Counted from the first letter of the stretch, positions 35,074 through 41,907 are shown. The stretch: DNA of 64,000 bases from Actinomycetota bacterium (GCA_018830645.1 JAHJSA010000050.1:62001-126000); one strand, 5' to 3'. Program-made: numbers and translations. Notes: generated by a model from the letters alone, not told the origin.

Positions 35074-36288
35074 ATGACCACCTTCACATACACGGCTAAG
35101 CCATCGGGCGGCAGCCTGATGGACGGCGAGATACAGGGGGATTCGAAAGCCGCGGTGGCCGCCGAGCTCAGGCGGCGCGGCCTAACCGTGATGTCCCTCG
35201 AGGAGAAGAAGGGCCTACCCAACATCGGCGAGCTGCTCGAGGGCATGAGCAGTATCAAGCTCCGCGACAAGGTCATCTTCTCTCGACAGTTCGCCACCAT
35301 GATCAACGCGGGTCTTGCGCTGCTCCGGGCGCTTTTTATCCTGGAAGAGCAGACGGAGAACCCGCGCCTCCAGAAGATCATCAAGGCCGTCCGCCAGGAT
35401 GTCGAGGCGGGTATGCCCCTCTCGGACTCCTTCGAGAAGCACCCGATCGCGTTCGACAGACTCTACGTCAGTATGGTCCGGGCCGGCGAAGTCGGAGGGG
35501 TACTCGACCTGACCCTCGAACGCCTAGCGACCCAACTCGAGAAAGACGACAGCCTCCGAAGATCGGTCAAGTCGGCCATGACGTACCCGATCCTCATCTT
35601 CGTCTTCGCGATCGTCGTGCTGTTCGCGCTCATCCTCTTCGTGATACCTGTGTTCGCCGGCATGTACGACGGATTGGGCGGTCAATTGCCGCTTCTCACC
35701 CGGATCATGGTGGGAGCAAGTGACTTTATGCGCTCGTTCTGGTTTGTCGTGTTCCCAGCCGCCTTCCTGCTCTTCTACGGGCTCAAGCGGCTCAAGAACA
35801 CCAAGACGGGCACCGAGACCTGGGACAAGATCAAGCTGCGCCTGCCCATGAAGCTGGGCCCGATCGTGCAGAAGATCGCCGTTTCCCGCTTCAGCCGGAC
35901 GCTGGCGACGCTGGTGAGTTCCGGTGTGCCGATCCTGCAGGCCATCGACATCACGGGAAAGACCTCGGGCAACACGGTCATAGAGTACGCGATGGAAGCG
36001 GTCAGAGAGAACATCAAGAGCGGAGATTCGATCTCACGCCCTCTCGAGAAGATAAAGGTGTTTCCACCGATGGTCACCCAGATGATCGCCATCGGGGAGG
36101 AGACGGGTGCTCTCGACACCATGCTCCACAAGATCGCCGACTTCTACGAGGATGAGGTCGATTCCGCGGTCAAGTCACTCACGTCGATCATCGAGCCGAT
36201 CATGATGATCTTCATCGGTGGCATCGTGGGCCTCGTCGTCGTCTCCATGTACCTGCCGATCTTCAACCTGTTCCAGTTGGTGGAGTAG
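35074..36288 (+). CDS. pilC: Type IV pilus inner-membrane platform protein PilC
   Basis: 404 residues, ATG with AAGGAAGAG upstream. Two GspF domains: N-terminal FSRQFATMINAGLALLRALFIL, C-terminal FSRTLATLVSSGVPILQAIDIT. Three membrane segments: YPILIFVFAIVVLFALILFVIPVF, FWFVVFPAAFLLFYGL and a C-terminal MMIFIGGIVGLVVVSMYLPIF. It is the membrane partner of PilB/PilT. It ends 40 bases before the next sigma gene on the same strand. Confidence 0.94.
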   Translation: MTTFTYTAKPSGGSLMDGEIQGDSKAAVAAELRRRGLTVMSLEEKKGLPNIGELLEGMSSIKLRDKVIFSRQFATMINAGLALLRALFILEEQTENPRLQKIIKAVRQDVEAGMPLSDSFEKHPIAFDRLYVSMVRAGEVGGVLDLTLERLATQLEKDDSLRRSVKSAMTYPILIFVFAIVVLFALILFVIPVFAGMYDGLGGQLPLLTRIMVGASDFMRSFWFVVFPAAFLLFYGLKRLKNTKTGTETWDKIKLRLPMKLGPIVQKIAVSRFSRTLATLVSSGVPILQAIDITGKTSGNTVIEYAMEAVRENIKSGDSISRPLEKIKVFPPMVTQMIAIGEETGALDTMLHKIADFYEDEVDSAVKSLTSIIEPIMMIFIGGIVGLVVVSMYLPIFNLFQLVE

Positions 36289-36328
36289 GCGCGAGCTATC
36301 CGACGCCGAAGGCGCACGGGCCGACTGG

Positions 36329-37183
36329 ATGTACATGTCTGGAGCTTCCAACGTGGAAGACGACATACGGGCAGCAGCCGCTTCTCTCGGGGTATCGGAT
36401 GGGAGAGCCGGTGCGCAGCCCACCGGCAACCTGCCGCGAACGTTCCCGGCCAACGAAGCCCTGCTGGCCGCGTACCGGCGCGGAGATTTGGGCGCGCTCG
36501 ATCGACTTCTCGAGAAGAACGAACCGTTGTTGCATCATGCTCTGAAGAGGTTCTCGTATTCCTCAGAGCCTTACGAGGACCTGTTCCAGGTCGCGCGCCT
36601 CGGCTTCATGAAAGCGGTCCACAGGTACGACGAGACCCGAGGCACCGCTTTCTCCACGTACGCTATCGCCATCGCCGACGGCGAGATCCGCCATCATCTT
36701 CGAGACGCCCTGTTGGTACGTCAACCGCGCTGGGCGCGAGGTCTCTACGCGCACATCGTCGAGGCGCAGACGGAGTTCTTCCGGGAGCACGGCCGCTCAC
36801 CGACAATCGCGGAGGTGGCAGCCCTCGTCAACATCCAGGAGAAGGGCGTTCTGGAGATCATCAGAGCGCAGGCGAACCTCAACGTGCATTCCCTGGACGA
36901 GCCCTTCGACGAGCCCGATGGTGGCCGAGCGCCCGACAGGACCTTGGTCCGATCCATCCGCGCCGAATCGTTCTCGCTGCCCATCGAGGACCGTATCCTG
37001 TTGTACGAAGCCCTGGGCGTACTCTCCGACCTCCAGAAGAAGATTATATACCTGCTGTTCTTCCGTGATCTGACGCAGCAAGAGGTCGCAGACGAGATCG
37101 GCCTCACCCAGCGCGCCGTATCACGCGAAAACGTGAAGGCCATGGACCGGCTGAAGGCGATCCTGAGCAAACGCGTCTTCTGA
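36329..37183 (+). CDS. Divergent SigB-like sigma factor at the end of the pilus operon
   Basis: 284 residues from this ATG; an ATG at 36335 and a GTG at 36353 (GGAG 8 bases upstream) are alternatives, and the track start lies in pilC. Region 2 (EDLFQVARLGFMKAVHRYDETRGTAFSTYAIAIADGEIRHHLRDA) and region 4 (LSDLQKKIIYLLFFRDLTQQEVADEIGLTQRAVSRENVKAMDRL) are present. Region 2.4/3 (LLVRQPRWARGLYAHI) departs from SigB/SigF and lacks the FETYAITRIRGA / DWxPRS signature of WhiG/FliA. Position suggests it directs pilus genes or their regulators. The cognate anti-sigma is not adjacent. Confidence 0.85.
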   Translation: MYMSGASNVEDDIRAAAASLGVSDGRAGAQPTGNLPRTFPANEALLAAYRRGDLGALDRLLEKNEPLLHHALKRFSYSSEPYEDLFQVARLGFMKAVHRYDETRGTAFSTYAIAIADGEIRHHLRDALLVRQPRWARGLYAHIVEAQTEFFREHGRSPTIAEVAALVNIQEKGVLEIIRAQANLNVHSLDEPFDEPDGGRAPDRTLVRSIRAESFSLPIEDRILLYEALGVLSDLQKKIIYLLFFRDLTQQEVADEIGLTQRAVSRENVKAMDRLKAILSKRVF

Positions 37184-37199
37184 CACCGCCTCGGCAGTC

Positions 37200-37238
37200 C
37201 TGGGCGACGATCCCTCGCAGGATTCCCCTACGTCCCAG
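37200..37238. terminator. Possible bidirectional terminator between converging genes
   Basis: CTGGG...CCCAG with inner CGACG/CGT and GATCC/GGATT pairings forms a long imperfect hairpin. It lies in the 117-base gap between the sigma gene (+) and apt (-). The rest of the gap is AT-rich (ATAATGTATGTTATGTAAAG), unusual for this genome. Confidence 0.4.
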
Positions 37239-37300
37239 CCGCTCTTCCACGCACGATAATGTATGTTATGTAAAGAAGCCACCGTAAAGCGGCCTTCACG

Positions 37301-37813
37301 TCAGTACCGGATCAGACTGAAGACGTCGTAGCCCTCGAGGCGGTCACGCCCCTTCAGGAACTCCAACTCGATGACAAAAGCCAGGCCGACCACTATGCCG
37401 CCTGACTTCTCCACCAGCTCGATCTTCGCTCTCGCGGTTCCTCCTGTGGCAAGAAGGTCATCGTGGATGATGACGCGCTGGCCGGGCGCTATCGCGTCCA
37501 CATGCATTTCGAGGCAGTCTACGCCGTACTCCAGGTCGTAGTCGGCGCGGGCCACGTCCCAGGGCAGCTTTCCCGGCTTTCGCGCCGCCGCGAAGCCAGC
37601 CCCCACCGCGTAGGCAAGTGCCGCGCCGAGGATGAACCCTCTGGCCTCCGCACCCAAGATCACATCAGGGGTCCGCTCCTTGCTGAAATCAGCGAGTCGC
37701 TCCACCGTATAGCGAAGCGCCTCAGCGTCTTGAAGGAGCGGCATTATGTCCTTGAAGATGATGCCCGCTTTCGGGAAATCGGGCACGTCTCGGATGAAGG
37801 TGCTTAAATCCAT
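37301..37813 (-). CDS. apt: Adenine phosphoribosyltransferase
   Basis: 170 residues, ATG with GAGGAG upstream. N-terminus STFIRDVPDFPKAGIIFKDIMPLL and the PRPP loop region RVIIHDDLLATGGTARA are diagnostic. It salvages adenine to AMP. It is the last gene of the rsiG-garA-ftsR operon, 26 bases after ftsR. In many Gram-positives apt sits near rel or secDF instead, so this placement is a local arrangement. Confidence 0.95.
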   Translation of the reverse strand: MDLSTFIRDVPDFPKAGIIFKDIMPLLQDAEALRYTVERLADFSKERTPDVILGAEARGFILGAALAYAVGAGFAAARKPGKLPWDVARADYDLEYGVDCLEMHVDAIAPGQRVIIHDDLLATGGTARAKIELVEKSGGIVVGLAFVIELEFLKGRDRLEGYDVFSLIRY

Positions 37814-37839
37814 GGGGCTCCTCGGGTCATCTTGGGAGG

Positions 37840-38592
37840 TCAGCCGGCAAGCCGCGAGAGTTCTCGGTACAGGAGCAGGTCGAGCAGACGAGCCATGAGC
37901 GAGCCGAGATCGGCCAGCGCCCGCGTCCCTTCCTCTCTCCTGTCCTTGTTCGCCGATCTCATCGCCGGCGCCACCACTTGTGCCAGCAACGCGGCCTCAC
38001 GTTCCGCCGACGAACTGAGGACACGCAGATTGCGAGGCTCGACCCCATGGCGGCTCAAGAGGTCGCAGATGCGCACCACCTCCAGGTCTGGTTCCGAGAG
38101 GCGCGTTTCGGTCATCGGCGTGGCTGCATCGAAGAGATGGAACTCGGCAAGAGCACGAAGAAACGACTCCGAAACTCCGGTGATGCTCAACGCCTGGTCC
38201 CACGTGTACGCGGGTACTCCTCGCTTGAGGCCGCGAGGCGTGTCGAAGGGTCCGGAGGGTGCCAAGGGTCGGCCGACCGCTGAAGCGGTGCCACGCTCGA
38301 GGCGCTCTTTGATCACATCGAGGGGCAAGAACTCGTCCCGCTGAAGAGTCAGGATAGTGCGCAGCGTTCGGACAGCCGCCTGGCCGTACTTTCGGTAGCC
38401 CCCCGGAGTGCGCTCCGGCGACACGAGGCCTCGATCCTCCAGATAACGGATCTTGCTGATGGTCAGGTCGGGGAACTCCCCGCGGAGGCGTGCCACCACT
38501 CCGCCGATCGCCAAGAGGGTCTCGGCCTGTCCCTCGAGAGCCCCCGCAGTCTCTCCGCCGGCCGTATCCTGACGCTGCGGGCGATCAGTCAT
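37840..38592 (-). CDS. ftsR: MerR-family regulator, FtsR (Rv1828) type
   Basis: 250 residues. After a Gly/Glu-rich N-terminus of about 28 residues the MerR HTH reads IGGVVARLRGEFPDLTISKIRYLEDRGLVSPERTPGGYRKY, with RTILTLQRDEFLPLDVIKERLE following. The C-terminal half (RICDLLSRHGVEPRNLRVLSSSAEREAALLAQVVAP) matches the mycobacterial Rv1828/FtsR pattern, where the protein activates ftsZ in corynebacteria. The position right after a GarA-type FHA gene is the same as in mycobacteria. DNA targets cannot be predicted here. Confidence 0.88.
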   Translation of the reverse strand: MTDRPQRQDTAGGETAGALEGQAETLLAIGGVVARLRGEFPDLTISKIRYLEDRGLVSPERTPGGYRKYGQAAVRTLRTILTLQRDEFLPLDVIKERLERGTASAVGRPLAPSGPFDTPRGLKRGVPAYTWDQALSITGVSESFLRALAEFHLFDAATPMTETRLSEPDLEVVRICDLLSRHGVEPRNLRVLSSSAEREAALLAQVVAPAMRSANKDRREEGTRALADLGSLMARLLDLLLYRELSRLAG

Positions 38593-39059
38593 CAGTCGAT
38601 CGGTTCCAGAAACGCCAGTTTGAACTTACCGATCTGCAGTTCATCGCCGTCGGCGAGGTGCTGGCGCTCGACTCTGCCCCGGTTGACATAGGTGCCGTTC
38701 AGGCTGTTCAGATCTTCGACCGCGTACCCGGTAGCATCGCGCACGACGCGGGCGTGATGACGAGAAACAGTGACATCGTCGAGGAACAGGTGGCTCTCCG
38801 GGTTGCGGCCGATGGTCAGGAGGTCGCTATCGAGGGGGATCTGCTCTCCCTCGCTACCCCCGCCCGCTCTGATCAGAAGAACAGGGTAGCGGCTCACCCC
38901 TCCGGAGACATCTGGGCCGGCTCCTGCCTCATCCCCATCGAGGGGCGCATACGTGACGGTGGTCTCGGCGAGGTCGGCGATGACCAAGCGGCTGCCACAA
39001 CGACTACAGAAGTTGGCGTCTCCGCTGTTCTCGAAGGAGCACTTGGCGCACGAGGTCAT
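38592..39059 (-). CDS. garA: FHA-domain regulator of the GarA/OdhI family with N-terminal zinc ribbon
   Basis: 155 residues. A two-CxxC zinc ribbon occupies residues 4-21 (CAKC, CSRC). Residues 32-37 are ETTVTY, aligned with the ETT phosphorylation motif of GarA/OdhI. The FHA domain (LTIGRNPESHLFLDDVTVSR, SLNGTYVN, DGDELQIGKFKLAFL) is close to mycobacterial GarA. In that family the unphosphorylated protein inhibits 2-oxoglutarate dehydrogenase and modulates glutamate enzymes; Thr phosphorylation by PknG/PknB makes the FHA bind its own tail. Whether kinases exist here is unknown. Overlaps both neighbours by 1-4 bases. Confidence 0.88.
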   Translation of the reverse strand: MTSCAKCSFENSGDANFCSRCGSRLVIADLAETTVTYAPLDGDEAGAGPDVSGGVSRYPVLLIRAGGGSEGEQIPLDSDLLTIGRNPESHLFLDDVTVSRHHARVVRDATGYAVEDLNSLNGTYVNRGRVERQHLADGDELQIGKFKLAFLEPID

Positions 39060-39346
39060 GCCTCGTCCTCTTCTGTGTGGGCGAGCTGCCTCTGGTAGTG
39101 GGTGAATTCGGCCGCCATCTGATCCTCGATGCCTCGCAGTACTTCCGGGCTCTCCAGGATATGCGCGCGGTCCTCAGCATCTGTGTTGTTGATAATGTAT
39201 GGGTCGGCCATCACCTGATCGAACCTCCGACCCTTGCTCAGTTCCGTCACGATGTACCGGAGGATCCTCTCCTCGCGCACACCGACGGAGAGTTCGTGGA
39301 AGAGCCTCTCCATACCCCTTACGACTCGGTCGATCCTATCCCCCAT
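39056..39346 (-). CDS. Conserved-looking hypothetical protein between rsiG and garA
   Basis: 96 residues, ATG with GGAGGTGG 5 bases upstream, overlapping the garA start by 4 bases. Mostly helical and charged: RVVRGMERLFHELSVGVREERILRYIVTELSKGRRFDQVMADPYIINNT, ending HYQRQLAHTEEDEA. No membrane segment, signal peptide or metal motif. I do not recognise the family. Tight coupling between an anti-sigma gene and garA suggests a cytosolic regulatory or adaptor role, but that is inference from position only. Confidence 0.7.
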   Translation of the reverse strand: MGDRIDRVVRGMERLFHELSVGVREERILRYIVTELSKGRRFDQVMADPYIINNTDAEDRAHILESPEVLRGIEDQMAAEFTHYQRQLAHTEEDEA

Positions 39347-39361
39347 GGGACCACCTCCGCC

Positions 39362-39640
39362 TCAGAGCTCTTCTTCGGCCAACCCGCGGGAGCTGAGGAT
39401 GCTGCTGAGCTTCTCGACGTCGCCCTCGACGAAGAGACTCTTGCCGCTCGAATGCTTGTCTCTCAGCCGACGAACCATCTCTGCGCGAAGGATGTCGAGC
39501 TTCGCGTGGATGATCCGGCGGGTCTTGGAGACCTCTCGCTCCTCTGCCGCCAGTTGCTCGGCGAGTACCTTGATCTCGTCATCGCCCTTCGACTGTATGT
39601 CGATGAGCAGTTCGAACGATGAGGTGTCGTAGTCGTTCAT
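39362..39640 (-). CDS. rsiG: RsiG-family anti-sigma factor with a single c-di-GMP-binding-type motif
   Basis: 92 residues from the ATG at 39640; the track's start at 39676 falls on the predicted -35. All-helical. Residues 34-49 read EREVSKTRRIIHAKLD, fitting the RsiG c-di-GMP motif E(X)3S(X)2R(X)3Q(X)3D at E34, S38, R41 and D49, with His45 in place of Gln. The continuation LDILRAEMVRRL matches RsiG-like aerial-mycelium-formation proteins. Only one motif is present, as in basal actinobacteria, where RsiG dimerises around two c-di-GMP and holds WhiG-type sigma. First gene of its operon. Confidence 0.78.
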   Translation of the reverse strand: MNDYDTSSFELLIDIQSKGDDEIKVLAEQLAAEEREVSKTRRIIHAKLDILRAEMVRRLRDKHSSGKSLFVEGDVEKLSSILSSRGLAEEEL

Positions 39641-39647
39641 GGCTTCT

Positions 39648-39676
39648 AGTATACCCCCGTGGCTACGAACCATCAA
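39648..39676 (-). promoter_or_regulatory. Promoter of the rsiG-garA-ftsR-apt operon; predicted leaderless start
   Basis: Read on the minus strand: TTGATG, exactly 17 bases, TATACT, then 7 bases to the rsiG ATG. Transcription should start at the ATG itself, and no ribosome site exists. The same spacing is seen at recJ. Confidence 0.68.
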
Positions 39677-39716
39677 CCTTGACTAGAGGTTGGCGACCAC
39701 CGCCTCCCCCAAGATC

Positions 39717-39743
39717 AAGGGCAGGCACCACGCGCCTGCCCTT
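39717..39743 (-). terminator. Terminator-like hairpin after gcvH
   Basis: AAGGGCAGGC/GCCTGCCCTT forms a perfect 10-bp stem with a 7-base loop. It lies just downstream of gcvH and upstream of the rsiG promoter, separating the two units. Confidence 0.65.
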
Positions 39744-39784
39744 CGTGCTACATGGTCTGTCCTACCGTACGGACGGCTGCAGGT

Positions 39785-40171
39785 TCACTCGTCCTGCTCT
39801 GCGAGGATCTGCTCGTATTCCTCGGCCGACATGAGTTCCTCGAGTTCGCTCGGGTCGCTCAGCTTGATCTTGATGAGCCAACCGTCTTCGTAGGGGCTCT
39901 CGTTGATCAACTCGGGAGCATCCACGACTTCCTCGTTAGTCTCGACGATCGTGCCGCTCAGCGGAGCGTAGACATCGGTCACCGCCTTCACCGATTCGAT
40001 CTCGGCATACGTAGTACCGGCGGCGACTTCCGTGCCTACCTCGGGAAGCTCGATGTAGACGATGTCGCCGAGGGCCTCCTGGGCGTAATCGGTCACACCG
40101 AGTACAGCGATGTCACCCTCGATACGGGCCCAATCATGCTCCTTGTGGTACTTGAGGTTCTTGGGGTTCAC
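39785..40171 (-). CDS. gcvH: Glycine cleavage system H protein
   Basis: 128 residues from a GTG with AAAGGAG upstream; the track adds 12 unsupported residues. LKYHKEHDWARIEGDIAVLGVTDYAQEALGDIVYIELPEVG, and the lipoyl-lysine in EIESVKAVTDVYAP, with INESPYEDGWLIKIKL near the end. It carries the aminomethyl group among P, L and T proteins, none of which are in the window. A gcvH next to garA/ftsR is the mycobacterial order; here it has its own promoter and terminator. Confidence 0.95.
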   Translation of the reverse strand: MNPKNLKYHKEHDWARIEGDIAVLGVTDYAQEALGDIVYIELPEVGTEVAAGTTYAEIESVKAVTDVYAPLSGTIVETNEEVVDAPELINESPYEDGWLIKIKLSDPSELEELMSAEEYEQILAEQDE

Positions 40172-40205
40172 TAGCGCTCCTTTCTCGCCAAGCGTGGCTG
40201 GCCAC

Positions 40206-40214
40206 ATGATAGCA
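40206..40214 (-). promoter_or_regulatory. Possible extended -10 promoter of gcvH
   Basis: On the minus strand TGC-TATCAT, about 35 bases before the GTG. No clear -35. Confidence 0.42.
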
Positions 40215-40252
40215 CAGGCTTCCCGGCCTCCCGCCCATCGAACCGGCGCTAC

Positions 40253-40588
40253 TCAACTCGCCTGCGGCGCGTCGCTCAGACTCTCTAGAAGCAGGCTGTC
40301 GAGAGTCCGATCTATGGTCACTGGAGACGTGATGGCAGTGAACTCGACGCTCTCGAAGGCGAAGTGACCTTCCTTGAGTGCGATGAGACCCCAGAAGGCC
40401 TCAAGGGCGGATTCAGCCCCTACCTGCTCGGCGTGGATGACTCGTCCCCGAGCTATGACGATCATGCCCTCGATATCGGTGTGATCGACTGAGCAGCGGA
40501 GCTCTACTTCTCCCGTCCTCTTCCCATGCACGAGCACCTGCAGGATCTCAGGAAGAGCGAAGTCCCTCAGGTCGCCGACAAAAGCCAT
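40253..40588 (-). CDS. Stand-alone PATAN/DUF4388 protein
   Basis: 111 residues from the ATG with AGGAGGG upstream; the longer track start is Arg-rich and unlikely. GDLRDFALPEILQVLVHGKRTGEVEL, GMIVIARGRVIHAEQVGAESALEAFWGLIALKEGHFAFE is a full DUF4388 domain, the same type as in the C-terminal half of the response regulator at 18 kb. Such domains occur with MglA/MglB-type and type IV pilus regulators. It is divergent from mglB, with about 147 bases between them. Confidence 0.82.
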   Translation of the reverse strand: MAFVGDLRDFALPEILQVLVHGKRTGEVELRCSVDHTDIEGMIVIARGRVIHAEQVGAESALEAFWGLIALKEGHFAFESVEFTAITSPVTIDRTLDSLLLESLSDAPQAS

Positions 40589-40670
40589 CGCCCTCCTATG
40601 CCTCGTCATCCAACGTCGGTCGCGGGGGATTCTACCAACGCGGACCCGCATAGCAAAGGCTACAGGGCCT

Positions 40671-40679
40671 TGTTATACT
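40671..40679 (+). promoter_or_regulatory. Predicted extended -10 promoter of mglB-mglA
   Basis: TGT-TATACT, a full extended -10, with a weak TAGCAA at the -35 position and a 17-base spacer. It gives a leader of about 50 bases before the TTG start. Confidence 0.52.
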
Positions 40680-40735
40680 TCTGCCCGTGCTTCCAGCCGC
40701 AACCTAGCGGCCCACATGTGCACAAGGAGGTGCTC

Positions 40736-41230
40736 TTGGTTCGCCGCAGGGGGCTGGTAATCAACGATCGGCAGATGCAGCTCGTGGATGACATCCTCGA
40801 TAAGCTGCGCCAGGTTTCGGGGTCGCGCTTCATCGCCCTGGTCTCCACGAGCGGCCAACCCATCACGACATCGTCAGTGGAAGCTCACCCTGACACCCTG
40901 TCCCTCGCCTCCTTGGCCGCCAGTTCGTTCGCTGCGACTCAGCAGCTCGCAGAGGTGCTGCACGAGCGGGAGTTCACCCTGCTGTTCCACGAAGGCCGCG
41001 AGAGCAATTTGCACGTGGCGCAGGTCACGGACCAAGTCTTGCTTGTGATCACGTTCGGACGTGAGACCCAGGTGGGCAAGGTGCGGCTCTACACGAACCG
41101 AGCGGTAGAGGTACTCCGCCCTGTGTTCGATTCGAACGATGGCGACGACCAGACCAACCTCATGATAGACGACGACTACTCGCTGCTCGCGGACGAGGCC
41201 ATAGACGACCTCTTCGCGGACATGGAGTGA
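40736..41230 (+). CDS. mglB: Roadblock/LC7-domain protein (MglB-like)
   Basis: 164 residues from a TTG, chosen because AAGGAGGT lies 4 bases before it; the track's upstream 70 residues come from the leader. VINDRQMQLVDDILDKLRQVSGSRFIALVSTSGQPITTS, SLASLAASSFAATQQLAEVL and QVTDQVLLVITFG form the roadblock fold. In Myxococcus and Thermus MglB is the GTPase-activating partner of MglA. An acidic tail (DDDYSLLADEAIDDLFADME) follows. It is four bases from mglA. Confidence 0.86.
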   Translation: MVRRRGLVINDRQMQLVDDILDKLRQVSGSRFIALVSTSGQPITTSSVEAHPDTLSLASLAASSFAATQQLAEVLHEREFTLLFHEGRESNLHVAQVTDQVLLVITFGRETQVGKVRLYTNRAVEVLRPVFDSNDGDDQTNLMIDDDYSLLADEAIDDLFADME

Positions 41231-41234
41231 CCTC

Positions 41235-41822
41235 GTGCCTCTGATCAACTTCGCCGCACGCGAGATCAACTACAAGATCGTCTACTATGGGTGCGGTCTA
41301 TGCGGCAAGACCACGAACATCCAGTACATCCACAAGAAGGTGAACCCGAACGCCCGCGGCAAGCTGGTCAGTATCGCGACCGAGGAGGAGCGCACCCTCT
41401 ACTTCGACTTCCTCCCACTTACCCTGGGAACAGTCAAGGGCATGAAGACTCGCTTCCACCTCTATACCGTCCCGGGCCAGTCGTACTACAACGCGTCCCG
41501 CCGACTCGTGTTGCAGGGAGTCGATGGCATCGTGATGGTCGCCGACAGCCAGATCACTCGCCTGGACGAGAACGTCGAGAGCTATCTGAACCTCTGGGAT
41601 AACCTCCTCGACCAAGGCGACGACTTGACCCGCCTAAGTTTCGTGATCCAACTGAACAAGCGCGATCTCACGGACATCTTCTCGGCCGAGGATCTCAAGG
41701 AGCTCCTGAACCACACGAACTCGCCCGTGACGGAAGCGTGCGCGCTCACCGGCCAAGGAGTCTTCGAGACCCTCAAGACCGTGTGCAAGCAGGTCATCGC
41801 CAAGACCGGTCAGGCCTCCTAG
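41235..41822 (+). CDS. mglA: MglA-like small Ras-type GTPase
   Basis: 195 residues, GTG start. N-terminus INFAAREINYKIVYYGCGLCGKTTNIQYIHKKV holds the P-loop GCGLCGKT; TIATEEERTLYFDFLPL-like switch region, then RFHLYTVPGQSYYNASRRLVLQGVDGIVMVADSQ, and the NKRDL base-specificity motif. MglA sets cell polarity and, with its MglB partner, controls placement of type IV pili in Myxococcus. In this genome the pilus ATPases lie 5 kb away. Confidence 0.93.
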   Translation: MPLINFAAREINYKIVYYGCGLCGKTTNIQYIHKKVNPNARGKLVSIATEEERTLYFDFLPLTLGTVKGMKTRFHLYTVPGQSYYNASRRLVLQGVDGIVMVADSQITRLDENVESYLNLWDNLLDQGDDLTRLSFVIQLNKRDLTDIFSAEDLKELLNHTNSPVTEACALTGQGVFETLKTVCKQVIAKTGQAS

Positions 41823-41856
41823 ACGATCACCTCTCGGTGCCTGCGGAGGTCGTGGC

Positions 41857-41880
41857 GGTACCCTCTCCGGTACCCTCTCC
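41857..41880. repeat. Short tandem repeat between mglA and vanW
   Basis: GGTACCCTCTCC occurs twice head to tail in the 85-base gap between these converging genes. No clear terminator was seen there. Confidence 0.7.
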
Positions 41881-41907
41881 GCGGACCCGTATGCACCCTT
41901 CGGGCGC

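Noticed and set aside
36329-37183. Calling this sigma WhiG or FliA outright
   Set aside because: It lacks the FETYAITRIRGA and DWxPRS signatures and is closer to SigB/SigF; only its position and the nearby RsiG suggest a similar role.
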